Below are positions 32,427-44,319 of a DNA stretch of 64,000 nt, piece after piece. Location: assembly GCF_036568125.1 (NCBI RefSeq), contig NZ_DATCTF010000010.1, positions 186,001 to 250,000 of the forward strand, read 5' to 3'. This DNA comes from Magnetovibrio sp. GTDB taxonomy: Bacteria > Pseudomonadota > Alphaproteobacteria > Rhodospirillales > Magnetovibrionaceae. The position numbers and the translations under genes are program-made. How positions within the stretch are numbered: position 1 is the first letter of the stretch; each line of letters opens with the position of its first letter. The notes below the pieces were generated by a model. That model ran no database searches. It worked only from the letters and a program-made list of their open reading frames with translations, and was not told the DNA's origin.

Positions 32427-33867
32427 AGTATTGCTGGGAGACGAATACGTGTTTGATACGGACGTCATCGACGGTGAATTGGATATCGCGGGCCTGACCT
32501 GCGACAGCCGCGCCGTGCGTCCGGGATACTTGTTCGCGGCGTTGCCCGGCGCGCACGTCGATGGCCGTGATTTCATTCCTGCCGCGGCCGAAAAAGGCGC
32601 GGCCATCGTGCTCGCCCCGGTGGGCACGCGCGTCGACGGCATTCCGGTTCTCGAAGACGCCAACGTGCGTCAGCGCTTCGCGCGCATGGCGGCGAATTTC
32701 TATCGCGCCCAACCTGCCCATGTTGCGGCGATCACCGGCACCAACGGTAAAACCTCGACCGCGTCGTTCCTGCGCCAAATCTGGCAAAGGCTCGGCCACA
32801 AATCCGCCAGCGTCGGCACGTTGGGTGTGCACGGTGTGGGGTTCGACGAACCCGGCAAGCTGACCACGCCGGACCCGGTGCAGCTGCACGAAACACTCGC
32901 CCGTCTCGCTGATGCAGGCGTCGATCACCTCGCCATGGAAGCTTCCAGCCATGGGTTGGAGCAATTCCGTCTTGATGGCGTGCGCATTCAGGCGGCGGGC
33001 TTTACCAACATCAGCCGCGACCATCTCGATTATCACGGCACCATGAGCGCCTATCTGGCCGCCAAACTGCGGTTGTTTTCCCAAGTTGTGTCCAGCGGCG
33101 GTGCAGCGGTGATCAACGCCGACAGTCCCGAAGGTCACGAGATTACTGCGGTTGCCTTGAAGCGCGGTTTGCGCGTTCTGACCTATGGACGCGAAGGACG
33201 CGATATTCGTCTGGTCGATCAAGTTCCCCATGGCGATGGGCAAACCTTGTCGGTGCAGATCGATGCCGACGGGTTTGAGGTGAACCTGCCGTTGGCGGGG
33301 GGCTTTCAGGCCGAAAACGCCTTGTGTGCGTTGGGTCTGGCATTGGCCATGGGGGCGGACGTCAAAGCTGCCGTCGCGGCACTGGAATTTTTGGACGGCG
33401 TGCCGGGGCGCTTGCAAAAAGTCGGCAAGGTCGGCGGCGCGGCGGTCTATGTGGATTACGCCCACACCCCCGATGCCCTTCAAACCGTGTTGCAGGCCTT
33501 GCGCCCGCACGCGACCGGCAAGTTGCATGTTTTGTTCGGATGCGGTGGTGACCGCGACGCCGGCAAGCGCCCGCAGATGGGGGCGATCGCGGCCAAGTTC
33601 GCCGATCGCGTCATCGTCACCGACGATAACCCGCGCAGTGAAGATCCGGATCTCATTCGCGCCGAGATCATGGCCGCGTGTCCCAGCGCCCGCGAAATCG
33701 GTGATCGCCGCCAAGCCATCCGCGAAGCTGTGTGCGGCCTTGGCGATGGCGACGTGTTGGTGTTGGCGGGCAAGGGCCACGAACAAGGCCAGATCATCGG
33801 CGACGAGGTGCGGTCGTTCGACGATGTCGCAGAGGCCGCTGCCGTCATGAAGGAGGTCGGAGCGTGA
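32413..33867 (+). CDS. murE: UDP-MurNAc-tripeptide synthetase MurE
   Basis: A 484-residue full-length Mur ligase. The N-terminal UDP-binding domain has 'DSRAVRPGYLFAALPG', the ATP loop GTNGKT is at 109-114, 'SAYLAAKLRLF' has the carbamyl-Lys, and 'FGCGGDRDAGKRPQMG' and 'TDDNPRSEDP' follow. The DNPR motif indicates meso-diaminopimelate as the added amino acid. This is the housekeeping copy; a compact relative lies at 22537. It overlaps murF by four bases. Confidence 0.97.
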   Translation: MRLIEVLLGDEYVFDTDVIDGELDIAGLTCDSRAVRPGYLFAALPGAHVDGRDFIPAAAEKGAAIVLAPVGTRVDGIPVLEDANVRQRFARMAANFYRAQPAHVAAITGTNGKTSTASFLRQIWQRLGHKSASVGTLGVHGVGFDEPGKLTTPDPVQLHETLARLADAGVDHLAMEASSHGLEQFRLDGVRIQAAGFTNISRDHLDYHGTMSAYLAAKLRLFSQVVSSGGAAVINADSPEGHEITAVALKRGLRVLTYGREGRDIRLVDQVPHGDGQTLSVQIDADGFEVNLPLAGGFQAENALCALGLALAMGADVKAAVAALEFLDGVPGRLQKVGKVGGAAVYVDYAHTPDALQTVLQALRPHATGKLHVLFGCGGDRDAGKRPQMGAIAAKFADRVIVTDDNPRSEDPDLIRAEIMAACPSAREIGDRRQAIREAVCGLGDGDVLVLAGKGHEQGQIIGDEVRSFDDVAEAAAVMKEVGA

Positions 33868-35306
33868 ACATGATAAAGACACCCGACATTCTGTGGACAT
33901 CCCAAGACGCGGCCCGCGCCACCGGTGGCGACGTGCATCCCGATTGGCAGGCGACAGGCGTGTCGATCAACACCCGCACGCTGAAGCCGGGCGACCTGTT
34001 CATTGCCTTGCAAGGCCCCAACGCCGACGGCCACGATTATGTCGCCACGGCCTTTGAAAAGGGCGCGTCCGCCGCCGCCGTGTGTCACCGCCCGCCGGTG
34101 TTGGACCCGGACGCACCGTTGCTGGTGGTCGACGACACGATGCAGGCACTGGAAGCCTTGGGTCGCGCCGCACGCGACCGGCTCGATCACGCCAAGGTCA
34201 TCGCGGTGACCGGGTCGGTGGGCAAAACCGGCACCAAGGAAGCCTTGAAACTGGTGCTGTCCGAACAGGGCAAAACGTCGGCCAGCGAAGGCAGTCTCAA
34301 CAACCATTGGGGTTTGCCGCTGAGCCTGTCGCGCATCCCAAAAGACGCGGACTATGCGGTGCTTGAATTGGGCATGAACCATCCCGGCGAACTGACGCCG
34401 TTGTCGTTGATGGCCCGGCCGCACGTGTGCGTGATCACCACCATCGCACCCGCGCATACGGAATTTTTCGCCAATGCCGATGAAATCGCCGACGCCAAGG
34501 CGGAAATTTTCAAAGGCGCTCAACCCGGCGCAACGGCGGTGCTCAACCGCGACATCAAAGAGTACGACCGCCTGTTCGACGCCGCGCGTGGTGCCGACAT
34601 GGGTGAGATCGTTACCTTTGGTGGCGGTATCGACGCGGATTTCAGATTGGTTGAATGCAGCCTACATGCCGAAAGCTCCGATGTTACCGCGATGACCCCA
34701 TTGGGTGAGCTGACATACCGTTTGGGCGTGCCCGGGCGACACTGGGTGATGAATTCCCTGTGCGTGCTGGCGGCCGTGCATGCGGCGGGCGGCAACGTTG
34801 CGCAAGCGGCCAAGACCCTATCCAAGCTCACCGCGCCCACGGGGCGTGGTCAACGCTTCGAAATCGAAACCGGCGCGGGTTCCTTCGTGCTCATCGACGA
34901 AAGCTACAACGCCAGCCCGGCAGCCATGCGCGCGGCGATGGCGGTGCTGAGCGCACAGCCTCTCGGGCCTGATGGGAGGCGCATCGCGGTGTTGGGCGAC
35001 ATGTTGGAATTGGGCGAAGAGACCCCCGAACTGCACGCCGCACTGAACGAGGTGCTGGAAGACAATCACATCAACCTGGTGTTCTTGGCCGGTGAAGCCA
35101 TGGAGCATTTGTGGAAGGTAATGCCCTCTGAGCGACGCGGCCATCATTCGGTCAGTTCCGACTTGTTGGCCGACGTGGTGCGCAAAGCGGTCCGTCCCGG
35201 TGATGTGGTGATGGTCAAAGGTTCCGCCGGGGTGCGCATGGGCCGGGTGGTCGAAGTGCTGAAATCCCTTGCTATCTCAAAACATGAAAAGGGGGAGGCC
35301 GAATAG
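33864..35306 (+). CDS. murF: UDP-MurNAc-pentapeptide synthetase MurF
   Basis: A 480-residue Mur ligase adding D-Ala-D-Ala. GTG 33864 is chosen because GGAGG at 33852-33856 is at the right distance; ATG 33870 is the alternative. Blocks are 'INTRTLKPGDLFIALQGPNADGHDYV', the ATP loop 'AVTGSVGKTGTKEAL', 'SLNNHWGLPLSLSRIP', 'LELGMNHPGEL', 'LIDESYNASPAAMRAAM' and 'VLGDMLELGEET'. It overlaps murE by four bases and abuts mraY. Confidence 0.97.
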   Translation: MNMIKTPDILWTSQDAARATGGDVHPDWQATGVSINTRTLKPGDLFIALQGPNADGHDYVATAFEKGASAAAVCHRPPVLDPDAPLLVVDDTMQALEALGRAARDRLDHAKVIAVTGSVGKTGTKEALKLVLSEQGKTSASEGSLNNHWGLPLSLSRIPKDADYAVLELGMNHPGELTPLSLMARPHVCVITTIAPAHTEFFANADEIADAKAEIFKGAQPGATAVLNRDIKEYDRLFDAARGADMGEIVTFGGGIDADFRLVECSLHAESSDVTAMTPLGELTYRLGVPGRHWVMNSLCVLAAVHAAGGNVAQAAKTLSKLTAPTGRGQRFEIETGAGSFVLIDESYNASPAAMRAAMAVLSAQPLGPDGRRIAVLGDMLELGEETPELHAALNEVLEDNHINLVFLAGEAMEHLWKVMPSERRGHHSVSSDLLADVVRKAVRPGDVVMVKGSAGVRMGRVVEVLKSLAISKHEKGEAE

Positions 35307-36395
35307 ATGCTGTTCCACCTGCTGTTCCCGCTGACGGACAAATTTCCGATCTTCAACGTCTTTCAGTATCTGACGTTTCGCACCGGCGGCGCGGTGATGA
35401 CGGCGCTGATCATCAGCTTCCTCATTGGTCCCAAGCTGATCACGCTGTTGCATGTGCGCCAAAAGGGCGGCCAGCCGATCCGCGACGACGGTCCCGAAGG
35501 CCATCTGCTCACCAAGCAGGGCACCCCGACCATGGGCGGTTTGATGATCTTGATCGCGATGGTGGTTTCCACCTTGCTGTGGGCGGACTTGTCCAACGGG
35601 TTCGTGTGGGTGGCGTTGGGCATCACGGTGTCGTACGGCTTTATCGGTTTCCTCGACGATTACCTGAAAGTGAGCCGCCGCAATCACAAGGGTCTACCCG
35701 GCAAGATGAAAATGGCGCTGCAAATCGCGTTCGCCTTAGCCGCCGCGTTGTGGATCGTGCGCATGATGCCGGAACACTTGGAAAGCACCTTGGCGGTGCC
35801 GTTCTTGAAAGATACGTTGGTGCAATTGGCGTGGTTCTTCCCGGTGTTCGCCGCCTTTGTGATGGTTGGTTCTTCCAACGCGGTGAACTTGACCGATGGC
35901 TTGGATGGTTTGGCGATCGTGCCGGTGATGATTGCCGGGGGTGTGTTCATGCTGATCGCGTATCTGGTCGGCAACACGGTGTTCGCCGGATATCTGCAAC
36001 TGCATTATGTGCCGGGCACTGGCGAACTGGCGACGTTCTTGGGCGCGATGGTCGGCGGCGGCTTGGGGTTTTTGTGGTTCAACGCCCCGCCGGCGCGGGT
36101 GTTCATGGGCGACACCGGTTCGCTCAGTCTCGGCGGCGCATTGGGTGTGGTCAGCGTGATCACCAAGCACGAATTGGTTCTGGCCATCGTCGGCGGATTG
36201 TTCGTTTTGGAAACCGTGTCGGTGATCGTGCAGGTGGTGTCGTTCAAGCTGACCGGCAAGCGCGTGTTCGCCATGGCGCCGCTGCATCACCACTTCGAGA
36301 AGAAAGGTTGGGCCGAGCCCACCATCGTTATTCGTTTTTGGATCATCGCCACCATTTTGGCGCTGATCGGTTTGTCCACTTTGAAGCTGAGATGA
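35307..36395 (+). CDS. mraY: phospho-MurNAc-pentapeptide translocase MraY
   Basis: A 362-residue polytopic membrane enzyme making lipid I. It has ten hydrophobic helices; conserved '[11 protein letters not shown]', the Asp pair in '[21 protein letters not shown]', '[13 protein letters not shown]' and '[13 protein letters not shown]' are present, and '[13 protein letters not shown]' is the histidine motif. It starts right after the murF stop. Confidence 0.97.
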   Translation: MLFHLLFPLTDKFPIFNVFQYLTFRTGGAVMTALIISFLIGPKLITLLHVRQKGGQPIRDDGPEGHLLTKQGTPTMGGLMILIAMVVSTLLWADLSNGFVWVALGITVSYGFIGFLDDYLKVSRRNHKGLPGKMKMALQIAFALAAALWIVRMMPEHLESTLAVPFLKDTLVQLAWFFPVFAAFVMVGSSNAVNLTDGLDGLAIVPVMIAGGVFMLIAYLVGNTVFAGYLQLHYVPGTGELATFLGAMVGGGLGFLWFNAPPARVFMGDTGSLSLGGALGVVSVITKHELVLAIVGGLFVLETVSVIVQVVSFKLTGKRVFAMAPLHHHFEKKGWAEPTIVIRFWIIATILALIGLSTLKLR

Positions 36396-36405
36396 GCGAT
36401 CGTAA

Positions 36406-37814
<1,409 letters not shown>

Positions 37815-37818
<4 letters not shown>

Positions 37819-38939
37819 GCACCTTTACACGCACAGACACATCTGTCGTAAGTCGCTGGTGGTGGACCATCGATCGCCTGACCTTGTTGTCGGTGATCGT
37901 CATCGCCGCGTTGGGCGCGATCTTGGTGTTGGCGGCGTCGCCTGCGGTGGCGCATCGCATCGGCTTGGAAAGTTTCCATTTCGTCCATCGCCATTTCATC
38001 TTTTTGCCGTTGGCGCTGGTGGTGATGATCACCACCTCGTTGTTGACGCCGCGCGGTGTGCGGCGATTGGCGTTGCTGGTGTTCGCCGGCGCCATGTTGG
38101 CGATGATCGCGGTGTTGTTCGTCGGTGCGGAAACCAAGGGCGCGACGCGGTGGTTGTATATCGCGGGGTTCTCGTTGCAACCGTCCGAATTCATCAAGCC
38201 AAGCTTTGCCGTGGTGGCCGCATGGATGTTTTCGGCGCAAAAGCTCGATGAAGACGTGCCGGGTTATGCCATCGCCATCTTCCTGTTCGTGACGGTGGTC
38301 GGATTGCTGTTGCTGCAGCCCGATTTCGGCATGTCGATCGTCATTTCATGCGTGTGGGCGGTGCAGTTTTTCATTGCCGGACTTCCGCTGGTGTTGGTCG
38401 GCGCCATTGCGCTGCTGTTCATCTTGGGTGGTTTTGGCGCGTACTTGAGCTTTGATCACGTGCGTGTGCGCATCGACCGTTTCCTCGATCCCATCGGCGG
38501 CAAAGGCTATCAGGTGGAAAAATCCCTCGATGCGTTTGAAAACGGCGGCTTGTTGGGACGTGGTCCCGGCGAAGGCCGGGTCAAGGAAGTGCTGCCCGAT
38601 GCCCATACCGATTTCATTCTCGCGGTCGCGGGCGAAGAGTTCGGCTTGCTGCTGTGTTTGCTGATCGTGGTCTTGTTCGCGTTCATCGTGCTGCGTGGGT
38701 TTTCCCGGGTCTTCAAAGACAGTGACTTTTTCGTCATGGTCGCGGTTGCCGGGTTGCTGACCCAATTCGCTTTGCAGGCGATCATCAACATCGCCTCGAC
38801 CACCAATCTGATCCCGCCCAAGGGCATGACCTTGCCGTTCATCAGCTATGGCGGGTCCAGCACCTTGGCGTTGGCGTTGGGCATGGGCATGGTGTTGGCG
38901 TTGACCCGCGTGCGCCATGGTCAAGGGGGGCATCGATGA
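37815..38939 (+). CDS. ftsW: septal glycosyltransferase FtsW (SEDS family)
   Basis: A 374-residue SEDS membrane protein with about ten helices. The hallmark motifs are 'ATRWLYIAGFSLQPSEFIKPSFAV', 'LLLQPDFGMSIVI', 'GKGYQVEKSLDAFENGGLLGRGPGEGRVKEVLPDAHTDFI' with the catalytic Asp, and 'FISYGGSSTLALALGMGMVL'. It polymerises lipid II at the septum with FtsI. It overlaps murG by four bases. Confidence 0.97.
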
Positions 38940-40072
38940 GCGCATCGGATACCCGTCCCCACGTGTTGTTGGCCGCGGGCGGCACCGGCGGCCATGTGTT
39001 CCCGGCGGAAGCCTTGGCGTCGGAGCTGATGGATCGCGGCTACCGTTTGGGGTTGGTCACCGACAAGCGCGGCAAGGCTTACGGCGGCGCGCTGGGCGCG
39101 CTGGAAACACATCACATTCTTGCCGGCGGGATCGCCGGAAAAAGCGTGCCTGCGCGCATCAAAAGCGTGTTCGAGCTTGGTCTCGGCACCTGGCAGGCTT
39201 GGCGGCTGATGAAAACCTTGCGGCCCGATGCGGTGGTCGGCTTTGGCGGTTACGCCTCGGTGCCGACTATGATGGCGGCGAGTTTCACATCGATCCCCAC
39301 CGCCATTCACGAGCAAAATGCATTGCTTGGTCGCGCCAACCGACTGTTGGCCGGGCGGGTCAAGGCCATCGCCACGTCGTTCATCGACACCCACGGATTG
39401 CCCCAGGGTGCGGATGCGAAAATCACGCTGACCGGCATGCCGGTGCGCGCACCCATCGCCGCCAAAGCCGACACGCCGTACCCGCCCAGCGAGGGTGAGG
39501 CACCGTTGGGCATCTTGGTGCTGGGCGGATCGCAAGGGGCGACGGTGTTGAGCGAGGTGGTTCCCGCCGCGCTTGCCAAACTGCCCGACGAAATCAAGGT
39601 GCGGTTGGACGTTACCCAACAATGCCGCGAAGAAGACCTGGACGCGGTCAAGAAGGCTTACGGCGACTGCGGCATTCGCGCCCATCTCGCGACCTTCATC
39701 GATGACGTGCCCGAACGCATGGTGAAATCGCATCTGGTGATCTCACGCGCCGGGGCCTCGACGGTGGCTGAGGCCTTGGCCGTCGGTCGGCCGTCGATCT
39801 TGGTGCCGTATCCGTTTGCAGCCGACGACCATCAACGCTACAACGCCCAGGCCGTGGACGCGGCGGGGGCGGGCTGGATCATGCCGCAAGACACGTTCAC
39901 GGCGGATAACTTGGCGTTGCGGTTGGACTCGTTGTTGGGTCTTCCGGCGGTGCTGGAAAAATCCGCCCGTTGCGCGCGCGACCTGGGCCGGGCCGACGCC
40001 GCCAAGCGGTTGGCCGACATGGTCGCGGGTTTGGTCGAACACACACATCAAAAAGGGAGCGCCGAAGCATGA
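38936..40072 (+). CDS. murG: UDP-GlcNAc transferase MurG
   Basis: A 378-residue GT28 enzyme making lipid II. '[21 protein letters not shown]' is the N-terminal Gly-rich motif, '[14 protein letters not shown]' and '[16 protein letters not shown]' are typical, and the C-terminal half has '[18 protein letters not shown]' and '[35 protein letters not shown]', which bind UDP-GlcNAc. It overlaps murC by four bases. Confidence 0.97.
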   Translation: MSASDTRPHVLLAAGGTGGHVFPAEALASELMDRGYRLGLVTDKRGKAYGGALGALETHHILAGGIAGKSVPARIKSVFELGLGTWQAWRLMKTLRPDAVVGFGGYASVPTMMAASFTSIPTAIHEQNALLGRANRLLAGRVKAIATSFIDTHGLPQGADAKITLTGMPVRAPIAAKADTPYPPSEGEAPLGILVLGGSQGATVLSEVVPAALAKLPDEIKVRLDVTQQCREEDLDAVKKAYGDCGIRAHLATFIDDVPERMVKSHLVISRAGASTVAEALAVGRPSILVPYPFAADDHQRYNAQAVDAAGAGWIMPQDTFTADNLALRLDSLLGLPAVLEKSARCARDLGRADAAKRLADMVAGLVEHTHQKGSAEA

Positions 40073-41502
40073 GGGCTTTGCCACTTTCCATCGGCACCAT
40101 TCATTTCGTCGGCATCGGCGGCATCGGCATGAGCGGTATCGCCGAGGTTTTACATAACCTCGGCTATTCGGTGCAGGGTTCCGATCAAGCCGAAGGCCCC
40201 AACGTCACGCGGTTGCGCGAACTGGGCGTCAATGTCGCCATCGGCCACAGCGAAGACAACATCGACAATGCCGGCGTGGTAGTGATTTCGTCTGCCGTCA
40301 AATCCGATAATCCCGAAGTGGTCGGCGCCAGGAAGCGCTTGTTGCCGGTGGTGCGGCGCGCGGAAATGCTCGGCGAGTTGATGCGCCTAAAATGGTCCAT
40401 CGCCGTCGGCGGCACCCATGGCAAAACCACCACGACGTCGTTGGTGGCGCAGTTGTTGGATGCGGCGGGCTTGGACCCGACGGTGATCAACGGCGGCATC
40501 ATCAATGCGTGGGGATCCAACGCGCGGTTGGGTTCGGGCGATTGGATGGTGGCGGAAGCCGATGAATCGGACGGCACCTTTTTGAAGCTGCCCGCGACCA
40601 TCGCGGTGGTCACCAACATCGATCCCGAACACCTGGATCATTATGGCAATTTCGAAACGTTGCGCGCGGCGTTCGCCCAGTTCGTCGAAAACATTCCGTT
40701 TTACGGCTTCGCCGCGTTGTGCATCGATCATGCCGAGGTTCAGGCGTTGATCCCGCGCGTATCGGATCGGCGCATCATCACCTACGGTTTTTCGCCGCAA
40801 GCCATGGTGCGCGGCGAAAACGTTCGTCCCGGTCCCGACGGCATGACCTTCGATGTGGTCTTTGCGGGCTACGGCGATGACGATCCGCAAGCGATCCGCG
40901 ATATCAAATTACCGATGTTCGGCAAGCACAACGTGCTCAATACACTCGCCGCCGCCGCCATCGCGCACGAAATGGGCATCGATCCCAACGTGCTGTCGAG
41001 CGCCTTTTCGGGCTTCAAAGGGGTCAAGCGCCGCTTCACCAAAACCGGCGAGATCGACGGCATCACCATCATCGACGATTATGGCCATCACCCGGTGGAA
41101 ATCGCCGCGGTGTTGAAGGCCGCGCGCGGCGCGGTCGGCAAAGGCCAAGTCATCGCGGTGGTGCAACCGCATCGCTATACGCGTTTGCGCGATCTGTTCG
41201 AAGAATTCTGCACTTGCTTCAACGATGCCGACGCCGTGCTGGTGGCCGATGTTTATGCAGCTGGGGAAGCGCCCATCGATGGGGTCAACCGCGATGCGTT
41301 GGTTGCCGGACTGCGCGAACACGGTCACCGCACAGTGATGCCGCTGGTCAATCCCGACGAACTGCCCGAAGTGGTCAAGGACATGGCCCGCCCCGGCGAC
41401 ATGATCGTGTGCTTGGGCGCGGGCAACATTACCCAGTGGGCCAACCGCTTGCCGGAACGTCTGCGCAAGCTGCGCTATGGCGGAAGGGGGGGCGCTGAAT
41501 GA
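40069..41502 (+). CDS. murC: UDP-MurNAc:L-alanine ligase MurC
   Basis: A 477-residue ligase. '[29 protein letters not shown]' is the N-terminal motif; '[19 protein letters not shown]' is the ATP loop; '[13 protein letters not shown]' and '[11 protein letters not shown]' follow; '[15 protein letters not shown]' is the MurC C-terminal signature. It adds L-Ala to UDP-MurNAc, the first amino-acid step. It overlaps murB by four bases. Confidence 0.97.
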   Translation: MRALPLSIGTIHFVGIGGIGMSGIAEVLHNLGYSVQGSDQAEGPNVTRLRELGVNVAIGHSEDNIDNAGVVVISSAVKSDNPEVVGARKRLLPVVRRAEMLGELMRLKWSIAVGGTHGKTTTTSLVAQLLDAAGLDPTVINGGIINAWGSNARLGSGDWMVAEADESDGTFLKLPATIAVVTNIDPEHLDHYGNFETLRAAFAQFVENIPFYGFAALCIDHAEVQALIPRVSDRRIITYGFSPQAMVRGENVRPGPDGMTFDVVFAGYGDDDPQAIRDIKLPMFGKHNVLNTLAAAAIAHEMGIDPNVLSSAFSGFKGVKRRFTKTGEIDGITIIDDYGHHPVEIAAVLKAARGAVGKGQVIAVVQPHRYTRLRDLFEEFCTCFNDADAVLVADVYAAGEAPIDGVNRDALVAGLREHGHRTVMPLVNPDELPEVVKDMARPGDMIVCLGAGNITQWANRLPERLRKLRYGGRGGAE

Positions 41503-42440
41503 CGTCTCTCGCGACCACCGGCGAACGCTTGATCGAACGGCTGCCCGAGGTGCGCGGCCGTCTCAGCGCGGGCGCGTCGCTCGCCAAGGTCACGTGGTTC
41601 GGCGTCGGCGGTCCGGCGGAAGTCTTGTTCAAGCCCGCTGATGCGGATGATTTGGCGCACTTTATCAAACACAAACCCGCCGACGTTGCGGTGACGGTGA
41701 TCGGGGTCGGCTCCAACCTGTTGGTGCGCGACGGCGGCGTGCCGGGCGTGGTGGTACGTTTGGGGCGCGGTTTCGCCGACATCTTGGTCAACAAGGCCGA
41801 CGTCATCGCCGGTGCGGGTGCGTTGGATGGCAATGTCGCCCTGGCGGCGATGGAAGCCAGCGTTTCGGGATTGGAATTTCTCAGCGGTGTGCCGGGCACC
41901 ATCGGCGGCGCGTTGCGCATGAATGCCGGTGCTTACGGGGCGGAAATGAAAGACATCGTCGTCGGCGCGGTGGCGTTGGATAGCGAAGGCAATCGCCACG
42001 AGCTGAGCGCGGAGGACTTGGGTTTTTCCTATCGCAAAAGCACGGTGCCCACGGATTGGATTTTCGTCGAAGCGCATCTGCGCGGTTTTGCCGGTCAGGT
42101 CGAAGACATCCGCGCGCGCATGAACGATATCAAACTGGCGCGCGAAGACAGCCAGCCGCTGCGCACCTCGACCGGCGGATCGACGTTCAAAAATCCCGAA
42201 GGCCACAAAGCTTGGCAATTGATCGACGCAGCCGGATGTCGCGGTTTGCGCATCGGCGGCGCGCAGGTGTCGGAAAAACATTGCAACTTTCTGATCAATG
42301 ACGGCACCGCGACGGCAGACGACATCGAAGCGTTGGGCGAAGAGGTGCGCGCCCGCGTCAAAGCGACATCGGGGATCGATCTGATATGGGAAATTCGCCG
42401 TATCGGCATCCGTGGCGAAGAAGGGGGAGAGGGCGCATGA
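41499..42440 (+). CDS. murB: UDP-N-acetylenolpyruvylglucosamine reductase MurB
   Basis: A 313-residue FAD enzyme, type II (lacking the extra loop of E. coli MurB). '[17 protein letters not shown]' and '[22 protein letters not shown]' bind FAD; '[18 protein letters not shown]' has the flavin loop; 'SYRKSTVP' and 'GSTFKNPEG' give the catalytic Ser and neighbouring residues. It reduces the enolpyruvyl group to form UDP-MurNAc. It overlaps ddl by four bases. Confidence 0.97.
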   Translation: MTSLATTGERLIERLPEVRGRLSAGASLAKVTWFGVGGPAEVLFKPADADDLAHFIKHKPADVAVTVIGVGSNLLVRDGGVPGVVVRLGRGFADILVNKADVIAGAGALDGNVALAAMEASVSGLEFLSGVPGTIGGALRMNAGAYGAEMKDIVVGAVALDSEGNRHELSAEDLGFSYRKSTVPTDWIFVEAHLRGFAGQVEDIRARMNDIKLAREDSQPLRTSTGGSTFKNPEGHKAWQLIDAAGCRGLRIGGAQVSEKHCNFLINDGTATADDIEALGEEVRARVKATSGIDLIWEIRRIGIRGEEGGEGA

Positions 42441-43342
42441 CCAAACAAGTGGCGGTGTTCATGGGCGGCTGGTCGGCGGAACGCGACGTTTCGCTGGTAT
42501 CCGGTGCGGCGTGCGCCGAAGCGCTGAAACGCGCGGGCTACTCGGTCACCGCCATCGACGTGCAGCGCGATGTCGGCACGTTGTTGGGACGGCTGTATCC
42601 CAAACCCGACGTGGTCTTCAATGCCTTGCACGGACGCTTTGGCGAAGACGGTTGTATTCAAGGCCTGCTGGATATCTTGAACATTCCTTACACCCATTCC
42701 GGGCTGACCGCATCGGCATTGGCGATGGACAAGCCGCTGGCAAAACGCTTGTTCAAAAGCGCGGGCATCCGCGTCGCCGACGACAAAATCGCCACCCGCG
42801 ACCAAGTCTTGGCCGGCGGAGTGATGAAGCCGCCTTATGTGGTCAAGCCCGCCAACGAAGGCTCGAGCGTCGGCATTCACATCGTGCGCGAAGGCGAAAA
42901 CGACTTGCCGTTCGCTCATGAAAGCTGGCCCTACGGCGCGACGGTGATGGTCGAACGGTTCATCCCCGGGCGTGAGTTGACCGTCGCTGTAATGGGCGAC
43001 AAGCCCTTGGCGGTGACCGAAATCATGACCGAACACGATTTCTACGACTACGACGCCAAATATGCACATGGTGGCTCGCGCCATCAAATTCCCGCCGATG
43101 TCGAGCCGGCGGTGTACGACGAAGCGTTGCGTCTGGCCAAGTTGGCGCACGACACGCTCGGTTGTCGCGGCGTCAGTCGAGCCGATTTCCGATATGACGG
43201 CGAAGAGCTTTACATCTTGGAGGTGAACACCCAACCCGGCATGACGCCGACGTCGCTGGTTCCCGAACAGGCCCAGCACGTGGGTATCAGCTTTGAAGAG
43301 TTGGTCAGTTGGATGGTTGAAAACGCGGAGTGTGATGCATGA
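42437..43342 (+). CDS. ddl: D-alanine-D-alanine ligase
   Basis: A 301-residue ATP-grasp ligase. '[17 protein letters not shown]' holds the substrate Glu and Ser, '[28 protein letters not shown]' is the diagnostic block, '[16 protein letters not shown]' and '[16 protein letters not shown]' bind ATP, and '[18 protein letters not shown]' binds Mg. The D-Ala-D-Ala product goes to MurF. It overlaps ftsQ by four bases. Confidence 0.97.
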   Translation: MTKQVAVFMGGWSAERDVSLVSGAACAEALKRAGYSVTAIDVQRDVGTLLGRLYPKPDVVFNALHGRFGEDGCIQGLLDILNIPYTHSGLTASALAMDKPLAKRLFKSAGIRVADDKIATRDQVLAGGVMKPPYVVKPANEGSSVGIHIVREGENDLPFAHESWPYGATVMVERFIPGRELTVAVMGDKPLAVTEIMTEHDFYDYDAKYAHGGSRHQIPADVEPAVYDEALRLAKLAHDTLGCRGVSRADFRYDGEELYILEVNTQPGMTPTSLVPEQAQHVGISFEELVSWMVENAECDA

Positions 43343-44235
43343 AGAAAATGCTGACACGATTGATGACTGCCAAATTGGGCGGTGAACAGAACGACACGGA
43401 CGTGCTTGAACCCGCTTCGACGCCTCGGCGCAAACGCGTGGTGCCGCTTTGGCGTCGGCCGCAGACGATCGCGGCGCTGTCGATCCTCGCTATCGCCACA
43501 GTCGGCGGCACGGGCGCATGGGCGTGGACATCGGGGCATGTGCAAGAGGTGCTGAATTCGACCAAGTGGATGGCGGTCAAGGCTTCGACCGATTTGGGCT
43601 TTACGGTCCAGGACGTGTTGGTCACCGGCCGCGGCGAAACCCAACGCGACGATCTGCTCGAAGCCATGGCGATCGCCCGGGGCACACCGATTTTGACTTA
43701 TGATTTCCAAGCCGCCAAAGCGCGGGTGGAATCTCTGCCTTGGGTTTTGCAGGCGCGCATCGAGCGGCTGTTGCCCGATACCTTAGTGGTGCACATCATA
43801 GAACGTCATCCGATGGCGTTGTGGCAGAACCAAGGTCAATTTTCGCTCATCGACGACAATGGCGTGGTGATCACCCGCGACGAACTCGGCCGCTTCGCCG
43901 ATCTCATTCACGTGGTCGGCGAAGATGCGCCCGATCATATCGGCGGCTTGTTGGAGCTTCTGGAAACCCAGCCCGAACTGAAATCCTTGGTCAAGGCGGC
44001 GGTGCGCGTCGGTGGTCGCCGTTGGGACCTGTCGCTCGACGGCGGCATCGACGTACGTCTGCCCGAAGCCGACGCGCCCAAGGCGTTGGCGCGTCTGGCG
44101 GCGTTCGAAGAAGAAAGTGGCGTGCTGGGACGCGATGTGCGGGTGTTGGATTTGCGCGTGCCCGATCGGGTGATCGTGCGGCGCAACCCGAACGCTTTGC
44201 GCCGCCCGGAATCCAAACCCGGACAAGAAACCTGA
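43339..44235 (+). CDS. ftsQ: cell division protein FtsQ
   Basis: A 298-residue bitopic protein. The basic cytosolic N terminus (about 1-45) is followed by a transmembrane helix at about 46-66, a POTRA domain ('[75 protein letters not shown]', about 88-165) and the beta domain ('[11 protein letters not shown]', '[19 protein letters not shown]'). It links FtsL/FtsB and early divisome proteins. It is separated from ftsA by 84 bases, so ftsA may have an extra promoter. Confidence 0.95.
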   Translation: MKKMLTRLMTAKLGGEQNDTDVLEPASTPRRKRVVPLWRRPQTIAALSILAIATVGGTGAWAWTSGHVQEVLNSTKWMAVKASTDLGFTVQDVLVTGRGETQRDDLLEAMAIARGTPILTYDFQAAKARVESLPWVLQARIERLLPDTLVVHIIERHPMALWQNQGQFSLIDDNGVVITRDELGRFADLIHVVGEDAPDHIGGLLELLETQPELKSLVKAAVRVGGRRWDLSLDGGIDVRLPEADAPKALARLAAFEEESGVLGRDVRVLDLRVPDRVIVRRNPNALRRPESKPGQET

Positions 44236-44319
44236 CGGACGACTAAAAATTTAAGCCAATCGAAACGTTCATTTAAGAAACTTAAGCTAAGCGAAGATCC
44301 CAGAAGGGGAAAACGGAAT

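Noticed and set aside
30408-32663. Very long minus-strand open frame opposite ftsI and murE.
   Set aside because: It mirrors GC-rich codon bias; the His/Arg-rich product matches no family and the plus strand encodes well-known enzymes. The same applies to long frames opposite 2695-4098, 19249-20673, 32413-33867 and 45743-47509.
44253-44293. TTAA pairs before ftsA considered as CtrA boxes (TTAA-N7-TTAA).
   Set aside because: The visible pair has a five-base gap (TTAAGAAACTTAA) and not seven, so it does not fit the CtrA consensus.
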